Below are positions 25,601 to 36,327 of a DNA stretch of 64,000 bases, one piece after another. Each line of letters opens with the position of its first letter. Positions within the stretch are counted from its first letter, which is position 1. Made by a program: the position numbers and the translations under genes. The notes beneath the pieces are model-generated. The model was not told the origin of the DNA, ran no database searches, and worked only from the letters and a program-made list of their open reading frames with translations. The stretch is from contig JAYKKM010000504.1 of the NCBI GenBank assembly GCA_035772405.1, positions 558,501 through 622,500 of the forward strand, in the 5' to 3' direction. The stretch is from Chrysogorgia sp. JL179-B06. Its lineage: Eukaryota > Cnidaria > Anthozoa > Scleralcyonacea > Chrysogorgiidae.

Positions 25601-26900
25601 GTACGACCGTGTGAAAGAAGAACTGACCAAGATTGGATTAGAGAAGTCAATATATGATGAAGCTCTGTTCTACTGGAGACATGGTGGAAGATGCGAAGGA
25701 GTTCTTGCCATTCATGCAGATGACTTTCTATATGGAGGGTCAGCGAAGTTTGAAAAACTCGTGGAGAAGATCAAAACAATCTTCACAGTGGGATCAAAAG
25801 AGACAGCACCTATGAAATACTTGGGGATGAACATTGAGGAATCGAATGGTGAAATCAGTTTCAGTCAAAATTCCTACATTGATTGTTCAGACGAAGTAGA
25901 AATTGAAAATAAGAAAGATAAATCTCGAATCCTGAATGCCAAAGAACAATCATCCTTCAGAATAATCATCCTTCAGAACAGTCTGTGGGCAGTTAAACTG
26001 GATTTCAAAACAACCAAGACCTGACATCTCATTTGATGTGTGTCAACTCAGTACAAAGTTGAACTCTGCAACAGTCCAAGACGTTCTACAAGCCAATAAA
26101 GTGTTAAGAAAGGTGAAACAAAGCCGAATTTCATTGAAGTATGGAAGGATGCATCAGCCTTTGAAGGGGGGGGGGGGGGGGGGGGGGGGGGGGTTGATAG
26201 TACATTGTGATGCATCATATGCAAATCTCAAAGATGGATCCTCACAAGGAGGAATGATAATATTTCTTGTGGACAGCAAAGGAAGAACATCACCAATCAG
26301 TTGGACCTCCAGGAAGCTGAGAAAAGTTTGCAGAAGCATTATTGCAGCAGAAACAATGTCGTTACTGGATGCAGTTGATGCTTGTATGTGGCTATCACAT
26401 ATAGTGAATGAACTGAATAATGAAAAGCTGAAAACAACAGAAATATACAATGACAATATGTCACTGACAGAAGCAGTTCATTCAACCAAAGCAGTGGAAG
26501 AGAAACGACTTAGAGTAGACATTGCAGCTGTAAGAGAAAGTATCCAACGCAAGGAGATCATGGTCCAGTGGATTGACACCAAGAACCAACTGGCTGATAT
26601 ATTCACAAAGCAAGGGGAAAACAGCCAAGTACTGTTAGATGTGATAAAATATGCCCAGATCTAGAAGCACAGAAGCAGAGAGCTGGAGTTGTGTTTATGT
26701 TAATAGTTATATTTGTTTATATTTATATTTGTTTATATAAATTTATATTTGTTTATATGTTTATATTTATAGCAAATAACTGGTACTGATTATGCTAAAC
26801 AATGAACATTGTAACTTCTGACAATTAAGATGAAAGCAACAAAGAATAGAAGAAAATAAAAGAAAAGAGACAAAGAGGAGATTGTTTGAATCTCTTAACC
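22605..26900 (+). mobile_element. Ty1/copia retrotransposon, decayed
   Basis: The order is gag, protease, integrase, RT, RNase H, which defines copia. Gag (22611-23320) ends with a zinc knuckle CSICDSKLHWARKC. A protease DSG box (LDSGCTQTVCGRKW) lies near 23330. Integrase (23760-24260) has a HHCC-like zinc segment, IVDVFSRYSVACIRRS and LADNGGEFANEEY; the expected first catalytic Asp reads Tyr (AMYL near 24000). RT has CRMLDVKTAFFQG, NKCVYGLNEASRYWY and the catalytic IHADDFLYGG near 25720; RNase H (26200-26660) has HCDASYANL and QLADIFTKQ. About ten frame breaks occur, and a 28-G run sits at 26166. Repetitive TTTATATTTG sequence and a purine stretch follow to about 26900 and may be LTR remains; no 5' LTR was found. 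Confidence 0.88.
26166..26193 (+). repeat. Homopolymer run of 28 G
   Basis: Interrupts the copia polyprotein just before the RNase H domain. It may be a genuine expansion or a sequencing artefact. Confidence 0.95.
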
Positions 26901-27023
26901 AATCATGAGAGAGAAATATACGAGTGGGCGGGAAAGATGGTTATTGTTGTTGTAGCGTGCATGAGAGTGATAAGATCAAAATAGCGAGCGTGTAAAGTTT
27001 GTCTTTGAAACATGTAAAATCGA

Positions 27024-28263
27024 TTAAACACCACTTTCTTCAAATATTTGCACATCATTGATATCTCCTTCAAACAAGTCAGACACAAAGCATGCACCAC
27101 CATCAGGAGTCACAGCAATAAGACATTTGAAGGTGTTGGTATTCTTGTAGGATGAAAATGTATTCCCTTGTCTTGCAAAGTTTCTCGATGTTTCAACTTT
27201 AAACTCCGTGCAGTCCACACTACACCGCACATTCTTGATTGTTTTAAAGACCTTTGGACGAAAACGTTGCAAATGCTCCTTGGATGGAAATATAACATCC
27301 TCCATTTGCTTGAAAATCTTATACATCAGCTGGATGAATGTGGTGAATATATTTCTGATCATTGTTTGTTTTATTCCCCTTTCAGGAGAACTCAAGAGAA
27401 CAGATAATGTCTTGACTGTAAAACCACTCTTTAATCTGAGAAGGCAAATAAAAAGGTTTTCTCTCGTAATCCATTTATAAATTGGCCCAGCATGACATCT
27501 GACCTGCATGCATAGTCCTTTGCAGCACCAGTATGTAATGCTATGCAATGGGCAAACATCATTTAAAAAGTTATGTAAGCACTCAAACTGAGGAGATGTA
27601 AGGCCCACAAAATGCTTCATTATAGACTTGAATCCTTGACTATTACTTCGTACGACAGACTACTTACGATTTTAGTTCTTTCTTTGTGGTTCATAGCTTT
27701 ATTTCTTAAGATCAACGTTTCGACCTTACTCGATAGTTCGAACTTTGATACTTCTGACTGTTGTTTGTGTTCCCTTGTTGTTTGCATCAGAAGCAAATTC
27801 CGTTTGAAAACACAGAAGTTCGCCTCCCTCTACTTGTTCCAAATAATCTTCAGAATCATCACACGACTTCTTTATTCTCTTTGTATCGACATTTCTTTCT
27901 ATTGGCGCCTTTCGCTTCGGGTTGCTGTAATTTCACTCCAATTTACTTCTTTTGGAGTGAAATTTGCTTTAAGCGGATCGGGAAACTCCTGGGTTGGTCC
28001 TTTCTCTCCCGGCCAATGAAGAGCACAAATATATGTATTCCTGTTGATGTTTTTTATTGTAAAATGTTCACGACAACATGCTTTGTGACCCATCGTTTGC
28101 ATTGATCTCCCCCCTGAGACGGCTTTGGGAATGGTATGAATATGTTCGAAGACTTCGCTGACTCTTGCATCTCTTTCAGCGATTTGTGTAAGTTTTCGGG
28201 ATATCTGGAGTCACTCTTGCATTCTCCCCAACAGCAATGCTTAGTACCAACCATTTCTCTCAA
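27024..28263 (-). pseudogene. THAP zinc finger plus DDE_Tnp_4 transposase, truncated
   Basis: Reading downward from 28263: a THAP-like DNA-binding domain ([15 protein letters not shown], then [15 protein letters not shown] in another frame) followed by a helix-turn-helix and a Harbinger-type DDE nuclease. The nuclease part (27620-27024) shows [44 protein letters not shown] (first Asp) and [20 protein letters not shown] (second Asp region). It stops at 27024, before the Glu-containing C-terminus, where the copia 3' region begins, so it is truncated. At least two frame changes occur in 27620-28000. This THAP plus DDE4 arrangement is known in invertebrate genomes. A domesticated host gene is unlikely given the breaks. 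Confidence 0.7.
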
Positions 28264-28401
28264 ATTCCTACCCTAAATTCTGTCAAATAATGTATGTTTT
28301 CTATCGAAGAATCCACTCACGAACACAGTCTACGTCTACAGTACGTCCAATCTATTTTTAGGATTACCGCGCTTCGCTATTCGCTGTATTTGAGAGCTTC
28401 T

Positions 28402-28728
28402 CATAGGCGTACTGTACGAGGCGGGGGGGGGGGAGGTTCATGGGGAGCTGCCCCCTGATGAATGGAAATGTTGCTAAGTCGGGCAAATTTTCAACGTAAG
28501 TCGGGCGAAAAATATATAGGAAAAAATAAAAATAGGACGAAAATGGGGAAAAGTAATCAAAACAATTTATCAAAACATAGTCATATACCAACACGTATAT
28601 ATGATTACATATACGAACACATGCATATATATCAAATCGGGCAATTTCCGTTTTCAGTCGGGCAAAACGTTCTCCACACCCCCCACCCCCCCCCCCTTAT
28701 AAATGTGTGCCCGTACGCCTGTGGAGCT
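28402..28728. mobile_element. TIR element with poly-G/poly-C subterminal runs
   Basis: ATAGGCGTACTGTACGAGGCG near 28404 and CCCGTACGCCTGTGG near 28728 are inverse ends; G11 at about 28424 and C runs near 28680-28697 lie just inside. GTCGGGCAAA/GTCGGGCGAA motifs repeat four times inside. Non-coding. Confidence 0.55.
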
Positions 28729-28759
28729 TCTTCGTAGATTGGTACTGCTGATTGGAAAG

Positions 28760-29125
28760 ATTCTTGGTCGGAGGAGAGTGATGAGATTATTTTGTTGATT
28801 GAAGGTGGAATTTGTCGTATGATTGAAGGTGGATGGTTGGAATGGATATGTACGTAGAGAGGCTAGTCGTTGTTAGATTTTCGGTACGGGTGGAACCATT
28901 AGCTAGGTTGAAGGTTATATCAAGAAAGTGGGTAATCTTTTGATTTGTCTGGGCTGTGATTTTTAGGCCGAATTCACTGAAAATCTTGATTAGGTCTTTT
29001 CTCGCTTTGTCTCCTACTTTGGCAGTTGTATTCTTTAGCTGCAAGGCTAATCCGTCGTTCCGGTAAGTCTTTTCCAAATTTTGCGGGGAGGGAATTAATT
29101 TAGCGACACGCGTACGTAAGTTCAT
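28760..29125 (-). pseudogene. Penelope-like reverse transcriptase fragment
   Basis: The minus-strand frame holds KLIPSPQNLEKTYRNDGLAL, KARKDLIKIFSEFGLKITAQ and NQKITHFLDITFNLANGS, the pattern around the thumb of Penelope-type RTs (FLDVTF-like box). The frame shifts after the FLDITF box, so the continuation is scrambled. No GIY-YIG endonuclease is present. A short TA tract (29127-29146) follows. Recognition is by pattern only. Confidence 0.55.
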
Positions 29126-30006
29126 TATATATATATATATATATAGGTATCAAGATAATTAACTGACACGGGTTATCATATTTGTTGAGACAATTTACAC
29201 GAACGCGAGTCAAGTCACCCGATGACCAAAAATATCCCCTAATTGCTGGCGTTTGACGTTCACGTTCCCAACGTATGCAAGAGTGAGTGTTTTCACGTTT
29301 TGATTCAACGTCAAAGTTTTATCTATGTTGTCAACGAATTACGCTATATTAAGACTGTACAACACCATTTATCTAATAAGGTTTATATATATTAAAGTTT
29401 GATGACAATTTAAGCGTGTAAGCCACCTGAAAATTTGAGGAAAACAACCGCAGTATTAAATAAATCAAATTCTGAAAAAATAGGGAGACATATAAGTTAA
29501 CTTGCTCTTTGCTACAGTTAAATCTCTCCATAAGCATTCTTCTCGTGTTTTTATTGGGCTTATAGACCTCTTGCATAATGTCGGAAAATTAGATATTCTT
29601 TATGTCCATTTAAATTAGGCTTTATGTCCTCGTTTGTGTGTCAGCATTTCAAAAGAATCTTTGCTTCCTAACGAGGTTGTAAAAGAATATTTAAAATGGT
29701 AGCCATTATGAAAGAGGTCTATATAGTTATGGTTTATTAAGGTTTTCAGACTTGGCGTCTTGCCAGGTGACCTGCAGGTTGACGAGATGTGACATTGTTA
29801 TTAGGTATACATAATAAGCAACACGTTTTCTCACAACGCCGAACGTCAAATAGCCGTTTCACGTCTGTCGTTTGCTAAATTGTTGTTCTAAATTGTTGTA
29901 CACATGAGCATATATGAAGCATAAGGACAAAACAAAAGACAGAAAAAAGGAACGAAGTCACACCTGCGGCGACATAAGGATCGTCATAATCATAAGATCA
30001 TGGCAT

Positions 30007-30399
30007 GTTGTAAAACATGGACTGATAAAACATGGACTGGACTGGACTGATAAAACATGAACTGATAAAACATGGACTGATAAAACATGGACTGGCAAAA
30101 CATGCATGGACTGATAAAACATGGACTGATAAAGCATGGACTGATAAAACATGGAGTGGTAAAACATGGAGGGTTAGGATCTTTGTTGTTTTGGGGTTAG
30201 CGAATGTAGACATCTCATATATGATGTCTATACATTAACAAATAATCGCTAACCCCAAAACAGCAAAAACCTAACCCTCCATGTTTTACCAGTCCATGTT
30301 TTATCAGTCCATGTTTTATCAGTCCATGGTTTATCAGTCCATGTTTTATTAGTCCATGTTTTACCAGTCCATGTTTTATCAGTCCATGTTTTATCAGTC
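30007..30399. repeat. 15-bp minisatellite in two orientations around a central palindrome
   Basis: Units of ACATGGACTGATAAA run to about 30170; units of the inverse ATGTTTTATCAGTCC run from about 30278 to 30399 and resume at 48410-48475 beyond the Polinton. The centre (30171-30278) is a foldback: GGGTTAGGATCTTTGTTGTT and TTGGGGTTAGCGA with their inverses, and an inner GTAGACATC/GATGTCTA stem. Confidence 0.9.
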
Positions 30400-30925
30400 A
30401 GTAGTATAGAGAGTGGGGCTACGAGCTCACTTTTGACACATTCAATGTTGAACGCGAATATAGTCGCCAAAACATCACCAAATTTACGCCAAATCCCAAA
30501 CCCCCAAAAATTCGATGTCGTTTCGGTAATTCTAAATTTATAACATACATCAAATAAGACCACAAACCCGATTTATACGCTAGTAATGTGACATTTCAAT
30601 ATTTTTACATGTTTTTAAAAAATAGAAAGTGTCGTTTCACATTTTTCGCATATTTAAAAAAAAAAAGAAAGTGTCGTTTCAACATTTTCACGTATTTAAA
30701 AAAAATAGAAAGTGTCGTTTCAACATTTTCGCATTTTTGTTCAACAAACTACAACTACTGTTGTCTCAATTCACGCGCGAAAAAAAAACCACTAGATTTT
30801 CAAGTCTAGTGGTGATGTTTATCCAAATGGATAGCAAAATGGTGCTCTTTTGATTGGCTAACAACATTGACTAACAAATAGCCAGTTGTTTTGCAAATTA
30901 GTCCGTTTGCTCACTATTTTCAGTG
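30400..30925 (+). repeat. Polinton left terminal inverted repeat
   Basis: About 526 bp, nearly identical to 47885-48409 inverted; I saw one length difference, in an A/T run near 30781. It contains three 45-bp tandem units (TAGAAAGTGTCGTTTCAACA core, 30620-30740), a hairpin at 30789-30812, and at its inner edge the last eight codons and stop of the polymerase gene. Confidence 0.95.
30789..30812 (-). terminator. Hairpin with T-run in the left TIR, terminator-like
   Basis: CCACTAGA, an 8-base loop, TCTAGTGG. On the minus strand, the sense strand of the polymerase gene, it is followed by a run of T. It lies about 90 bp past the stop codon. Resemblance to hairpin 3'-end signals of some large DNA viruses is inference. 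Confidence 0.45.
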
Positions 30926-33900
30926 GTGTCTCTCGCTTCAATGTTTTTGTGACCATACGCGTAGGAGTCGACACCATTTTCTAAAAGGTACCGTTTATCA
31001 TCAAAACAGGATAACGACACTTTATTAATTTCATAGCTACCAATCTGATGTTTGACACTTCTAATGGTCTTCATTGTGTGTCGCAATTGTTTCTGCTCAA
31101 GTAACACACTTTTGTAATCTTCGTGTCTGATTACTTTTTTAATTATATTTTTTCTAATACCTTTAGCGGTTTTCCCGCCACCTCCACCCTCTTTCAAATA
31201 GCTGTACATTTTACTGCGCAACCCAACGAACTCGACAATTGGCGTCCCAGCGCACTCGTCCTTCATCTTCCCAATAATTTTCTTATTCTCTCTAAAAAGA
31301 ATGGGCTGTCTGCAGGATAGTCGCTATTGTCAAACTTTTCGCACTCCATCATAAAGTCGGAATAAACGTCGTCAGTTTTGATCGAGTACAACAGACTGTC
31401 AGTGTCAGTGAAGTGCAATCTGCAGGTGTCGCTAGAGTACTTTTTCATAATATAATTGTAGTGAAAATTGTACATCAGCGTTTTACTCAAGTCTAGTATG
31501 CACATACCCACATATGCGGGTCTATTTAGTGTCAGCGTTTCTTTAACTTTGTGGACAGCGACTAAGTTCTCGCTAAATATCTTGCAAGACACAAACGTTG
31601 GCTTTGAGACGAGCTTTTCTAATTTCTTCGCAGTGGTCACTAATCTTACGTCCACGCGCTTCCTCAAATTTTCCATCGTTTTTCCGAACACACTGTTGTT
31701 CATCAACTTGAAGAAATCCTTCTCAAAAGCGTTCTTAGCCGCAGTTCTTTTGACTGTGTTAAAATCAATGTACTTGCCTAACCACTTGGACTGGTCAAAC
31801 TGCAGGACCTTGTGAATCTTATTGATTTTTAACCCAAGATCCATGTACAACTGCAGATTTCCGTAGTGACACACGTACTTTTTTTTGTCCATCAAATTAG
31901 TCACCAACTTCTTCACACCACCAACACTCACGTTAAACTTATTTTTTATTTTTGTGCAGTACTCCGACAACATGTCAACAGTTATCTCCATCTTCTCAGG
32001 AGCCAGCGGGTAATCGTTGTGTAGGTCATGCAAATGGGCTGGGTACTCCAAGTCGACTTCAAGCAGTAAACCTTTTTTACTATTGTTTGTGATAGTCACG
32101 TAGATTAACCTTTTCTATTTCTTTCTCAGTCAACCACTTGAAGCCACCCGTAGGTAGACTTCGACTCATTGCCCATCCGTACAAATTGTTAGCGTCAAGG
32201 TACATCAAATACTTCGACTCTTGCTCTTTGTCATACCCTTCCATGTACTTATTATTCGCCACGCCATGTCTGTTGCATATGTAGCTCACACCACCACGCA
32301 TACCTAATTCTACGAACTGGAACATGTCAATGTCAGACAATAATTCAAGTTCTACTCCAGTCATCTTTAACATGGCATCCCAAGCCAATCCGGGCGATGT
32401 GAAATAATGGCAAGGGTCTAATTTATACTCGCGATGACATGTCTTTCTAAAGTTCTCAAAAACGTCAGCGAGCAAGAGCACATCGCTTTTCAAATACAGG
32501 TCGTGATACCCACCCATACTCTCAACGTCGAAGTAGTCCCACACATCGATGGCGCGCTCGTACATTTCTTCCGTAATGTGCTCATCATTCAGAATGCTGT
32601 AGAAATCTTTTTTGGAGGGTAGCTCGCGCTCATCGAATTTTTCAAAGGAGTCCATATAATCGTAGGGATAGACCCCCTTTCTTGTCATAAGTGCCAACCC
32701 CTCGTCGCGAAACACTTCTGACGTGTATTTGAAAGAGTCCCTTGGTAGGTTCTTCACCAAGTTGTCTAGACCACTACTCATGAACTGAAAGCTGTCCAAG
32801 AACACCAAGTTTTTTCCAAGCATGAACGCCATGTACTTCTCCATGTTGTTCGGTATCACGTTAATGTCTTGACCAAACTTGCCAATCTCCTGCATGATGA
32901 AATGACTATCGTAGCCACGTAAGTTATGAAAGATCACAGGAATTTTATCGGTCAACTTAAAGTTCACGTTACACTGACGATGCGCGGACCCTCTGTACTT
33001 ACCTGACACGTGACAGTGGTCTCTCACTCTAACGTCAGCGCTGGTGTACTCAACGCTACAAATATGACAACTCTTGACCTCGTCAAAATTCTTCTTATCC
33101 TCATCAGTCAGCACCATTTCTTTGTTAAAGTGACTCTCAGATGTCTTTTTACAATATTCGACAATTTCTAACATCTCCCCGATGAACTTGTTAACTGCAT
33201 TTTCACCGCGATACACTTTCACTGGCTTACTGTACTCATTGTCATAGCAACAAACCAATTTATACCCATAACCACAGTCAACGTGCCTCTGGTAGGCATT
33301 TGTGTAGCTACACTTGCTTGATGGTGTTGCTGTGTGCACCTTCTGTGTGATAGCCTCGAAGTCTGCGTACACCACAAATGGTACGTTTAGCTGTCTACTA
33401 AAATTCTCGTATTTCACTTTCGCACCTTTTTGCGGCATTTTAATAGCTTGCTTCCCATTGATGACCAAGCATACTTCAACATGACTTTCAAGCACGCCCG
33501 CTCGACTAAAACACTGCAAGCAATATCTACAAAAGTGTTTTCTAGCCTTGTGCTCTGTCTGGCGGTACATGAACTTGTTGAAGTCGCGAATGTACACATA
33601 ATGCTTGTTGCTGCCATTAGTTATCAACAATAGGTCCATATGGTCAGGGTACACCTCCTTAGAAACGTACACAGGGAAAGACTGCTTATTTTCGTACCCA
33701 AAAACATTTATGCTAATATCGTTAGCCTTTTCGATCTTGTTGTAATCTTTGAGTGCGACTGGGAAGTCAACTCCGTCATAATTCAACTCGCTGACATGGC
33801 TGGCGTACTTTGACGTTCTATCAGAGTTTTTTCCAACGGGAAACTTATGTGCTAGGTGACACCATCTAAAGCACTCGTTGTCACCATCGTTATTCACGTT

Positions 33901-34560
33901 TATCAAACCCTTCTTACTATTACGCAGCTCCTTCGGCAACGCAATGTAGCTACTCCCATGCAAAGGTCTGTAAATAGCGATATTGACGTAATGTGCGTCT
34001 ATTTTGTCGATAGTCCATCCAGACCCCTCAGATAACCACCCAGCTATCCGCGTTAAAATCTGTTCCGACCCACGACTGGCAACATCCTCAATATCACGCT
34101 CGTTAATGACGACAAACGTTCCGCTGTTAAAGTAGGCAGTTTTATATGTGGTCTTATCGAGCTCTAAAGCTTTCTCAAAAGTGACCTTAACTGTCTCTAC
34201 CACTTTCATCCCATTGGTCTCACCTAGTTCACGTCTCAAAAGGTTGATGACAGCGCCTCTGCTGCCATTCACCTGATTGATGTCTCTGTCGTTAACCACC
34301 TCAACTCCATAGGACCTTATGAACCCTCTCAGCGCTCGATCCAATAGCCGTGGGTCTTCCTGATTTCTAACAAGACGGTTATGCACCCGACTACCAACGT
34401 TAACTCGCCTGTTTGTCAGTGGGTTAAGAGTACTCACGCTTGTCGTGTCGCTAAAAACGCCATCTCTAACAAGTTGGTTGTAGACTCGCCCACGAACATT
34501 GACTGCTCTACCTGTTAGCGGATTTACAACGGCTGCATCAGTTCTAGCGACGTCACCCAT
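30898..34560 (-). pseudogene. Protein-primed family B DNA polymerase (pPolB), two frameshifts
   Basis: The replicative enzyme of the element, in three frames: 34560-32080, about 32099-31263 and 31266-30898. In the first part, residues 13-34 and 46-67 hold two copies of an NPLTGR…V-x-G-R-V-x-N-x-L motif. A CRYCLQC zinc pair follows at 344-350. The exonuclease motifs are YADFEA (400-402), NLRGYD (546-551) and YLKSDVLLLAD (689-698). An endonuclease-VII-like zinc segment (CHIC, then DHCHVSGKYRG, 498-530) precedes ExoII. Polymerase motif A is LDANNLYG (789-795). The second part has motif B NNSVFGK and motif C DTDS; the third has VGLRSKMYSY. The breaks are near 32,090 and 31,290. The last eight codons lie in the TIR. 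The start overlaps the upstream gene by 8 bp. Frameshifts could be real decay or assembly indels. Confidence 0.95.
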
Positions 34561-35137
34561 GGCTTCTATATACTACACTTGTTTTTCTCCTAAACCACTC
34601 GTCGTAATAATTATCGCCACTTTCGCGCCATCCCAGCTTTGGGTACACCACCCCAAACAAATTATCGTCAAACTTCTCTTTAACCTTCCCATCTTTGAGG
34701 TCTGGCACCTTCTTGAGTGTCTCGACTCGTCTTCTATGACATAACCTAATAATGTAGTATCCGTATCTGCTGACGTTTCTACCCTTTATCAACTCACACG
34801 AGTACAACACATTAACAACTTTCAAGAAGTCCTCTTTTATCAACTCAAGGTGCTCACCCTTCACAACGTTCCGTAGTCTCCTCCCCATCCACCAAGACCG
34901 TTTGTGAACGCTTTTTGGTCGCGTGAGTCTCATGTCGCTGTAACTCTGAGTGTAACCCCATTCGGTGTCGCCACACTTTGGACACGTGTACCCACCACAT
35001 TCAGTCACATTTTTCACAACGTCACAATCCGAGCAGTAGTAGAGCCTGGGGGTGTCTCCACACTCAATTTGCGTCTCACTCGCGATTTCGTCAATTGTGT
35101 AGCCGTAGCTCATCTGCCTCATAAGTTTGTCCATCAC
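34553..35137 (-). CDS. Zinc-ribbon protein, possible VLTF3-like late transcription factor
   Basis: 194 residues, not firmly recognised. Residues 34-58 hold four cysteines in a zinc-ribbon pattern (YYCSDCDVV…YTCPKCGDTEW), followed by an aromatic and basic helical region (KRSWWMGRRLRN, SRYGYYIIRLCHRRR). A ribbon of this kind followed by a helical YxxxxLC-type segment resembles the VLTF3-like late transcription factors of large DNA viruses and their transposon relatives; this is similarity of pattern only. A GTATAA box lies about 10 bases before the ATG (GGAGTAGTATAAGAGTG). Its 3' end overlaps the polymerase start by 8 bp, so the two are probably co-transcribed. An alternative is a DNA-binding protein of the replication module. 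Confidence 0.5.
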   Translation of the reverse strand: MMDKLMRQMSYGYTIDEIASETQIECGDTPRLYYCSDCDVVKNVTECGGYTCPKCGDTEWGYTQSYSDMRLTRPKSVHKRSWWMGRRLRNVVKGEHLELIKEDFLKVVNVLYSCELIKGRNVSRYGYYIIRLCHRRRVETLKKVPDLKDGKVKEKFDDNLFGVVYPKLGWRESGDNYYDEWFRRKTSVVYRSHG

Positions 35138-35161
35138 TCTTATACTACTCCAACATTTTTT

Positions 35162-35581
35162 TTATTGAGTTAGCACCCACACTACTATTCCACTACCCAA
35201 ACCTAGCGCACCAACAAACAATAATTGGTATTCCTTCATTTCCGCACTCGGTTGGTAGTAATCCGCAACCCTCGGACTCTCAGTGAACACTCGTCCGCTG
35301 TACTGTATGGTCATCACGCTTCTAAGTTCCTCCAACGCGTGGTTTGTGTCATTGATGTCAACATTAGCATCTGAGAGCATTTGCCGTAAACGCTGAATCT
35401 TATCTTTTTTAGCAATCTCATTTTCATACCACGCTTCTTTCGCGCTGGCTAACTGCTCCAACGCATGGTTATGCCTTTTCATCTCAGCTTGATAGCCTGA
35501 GTGGTTAAACTTCGAAAACATAAAGCCAGCGCCTGCAAAAGCCACTGCATTAAAAATCCCTCCAGCCACAACACTCACCAT
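35162..35581 (-). CDS. Small membrane protein with central coiled coil
   Basis: 139 residues. The N-terminus (4-22) is a hydrophobic segment (VVAGGIFNAVAFAGAGFMF), the middle (33-95) is charged and helical with heptad-like spacing (EMKRHNHALEQLASAKEAW, KKDKIQRLRQMLSDAN), and the C-terminus (121-138) is a second membrane segment (LLFVGALGLGSGIVVWVL). This layout suggests a virion membrane or scaffold protein with the coiled coil on one side of a membrane. The family is conserved in Polintons as far as I recall, but I cannot name its function. It lies 4 bp from the next gene upstream in the same block. Confidence 0.7.
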   Translation of the reverse strand: MVSVVAGGIFNAVAFAGAGFMFSKFNHSGYQAEMKRHNHALEQLASAKEAWYENEIAKKDKIQRLRQMLSDANVDINDTNHALEELRSVMTIQYSGRVFTESPRVADYYQPSAEMKEYQLLFVGALGLGSGIVVWVLTQ

Positions 35582-35585
35582 TAAC

Positions 35586-35822
35586 TTACGTTGATTTGAA
35601 TGGATCTGTCGGTATCCACTTTTTCGATTGTGCCCATTTTACTAACAGCGTTCCTGCACCAACAGCTGCAGCAAGTTTCACTGTGCCTTTAACTGTCTCT
35701 GGTGTTCCCAATGGTTCTCCCAAAGCCTTTTTAGAAATCATACTCACTACCACAGCACCAGTCGTGACAAGTAGCGCGTCGTACAACTCGTTCATAAGTT
35801 CTTTTCGATCGATCGCGGACAT
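35586..35822 (-). CDS. 78-residue protein with two hydrophobic segments
   Basis: Two weak membrane segments, residues 15-30 (ALLVTTGAVVVSMISKK) and 47-61 (VKLAAAVGAGTLLVKWA), with charged ends. It follows the 115-residue membrane protein gene and precedes the coiled-coil membrane protein with 4-bp spacing, so the three look like one transcription unit. TATATATGTC overlaps the start. Function unknown; a structural or membrane-remodelling role is inferred from context. Confidence 0.6.
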   Translation of the reverse strand: MSAIDRKELMNELYDALLVTTGAVVVSMISKKALGEPLGTPETVKGTVKLAAAVGAGTLLVKWAQSKKWIPTDPFKST

Positions 35823-35845
35823 ATATACATTGTCGTGTGTTTTGT

Positions 35846-36193
35846 TTAAGAATCAAACGTGTCTAGCGCTGGACGACGAGTTTTATGACTCTCTGACACA
35901 CTAGCTGGTGCAGCACTCACAAGTTCTAATTGTGTCTCTTTTTCACTGCTAATTGTGTACCATAGTGAAGCAGCAGCAATGATCACACCAAGTGTTCCAA
36001 CAATGTAACCATAGCTCCACTCACCACCCTGTTCTTCGTTGACTATCATTTCGCGCATTTTTTTTTCTTTCGCAGCTCTCGATATCTCAGCCAACTTTTT
36101 ACCAGCAGCGACGCGCTTTGGGTCCTTCACCTTAACACTCTTCACATCAGCCGTAATCTTCGCTTCAACAGCCGTCTGTGGGTCTTCAACCAT
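35846..36193 (-). CDS. 115-residue single-pass membrane protein
   Basis: A lysine-rich N-terminal half (VKVKDPKRVAAGKKLAEISR), one membrane segment at about 63-80 (YGYIVGTLGVIIAAASLWYT) and a short acidic tail. It is the first gene of the leftward block, starting 135 bp from the rightward gene at 36328, so the gap between them is a divergent promoter. Many Polintons carry short proteins of this kind in the virion region; no enzyme motif is visible. Confidence 0.6.
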   Translation of the reverse strand: MVEDPQTAVEAKITADVKSVKVKDPKRVAAGKKLAEISRAAKEKKMREMIVNEEQGGEWSYGYIVGTLGVIIAAASLWYTISSEKETQLELVSAAPASVSESHKTRRPALDTFDS

Positions 36194-36327
36194 CTAATAC
36201 ACTATCACGTGTTATCTTACTCACAGTTGACCTCACAGGTGTCTCACAGTTGACCTCACAGGTGTCTCACAGTTCCAAACCAAACGCGCTAAAAAAAAAT
36301 TAGGATTTTTTCTGGGAGTATAACATA
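36194..36327. promoter_or_regulatory. Divergent promoter with 23-bp tandem repeats
   Basis: Between the leftward gene (start 36193) and the rightward gene (start 36328) there are 2.4 copies of CTCACAGTTGACCTCACAGG-type 23-bp units at 36220-36276, then an A-rich stretch and the box GGGAGTATAAC at 36314-36324, about 5-12 bases before the ATG. Confidence 0.55.
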
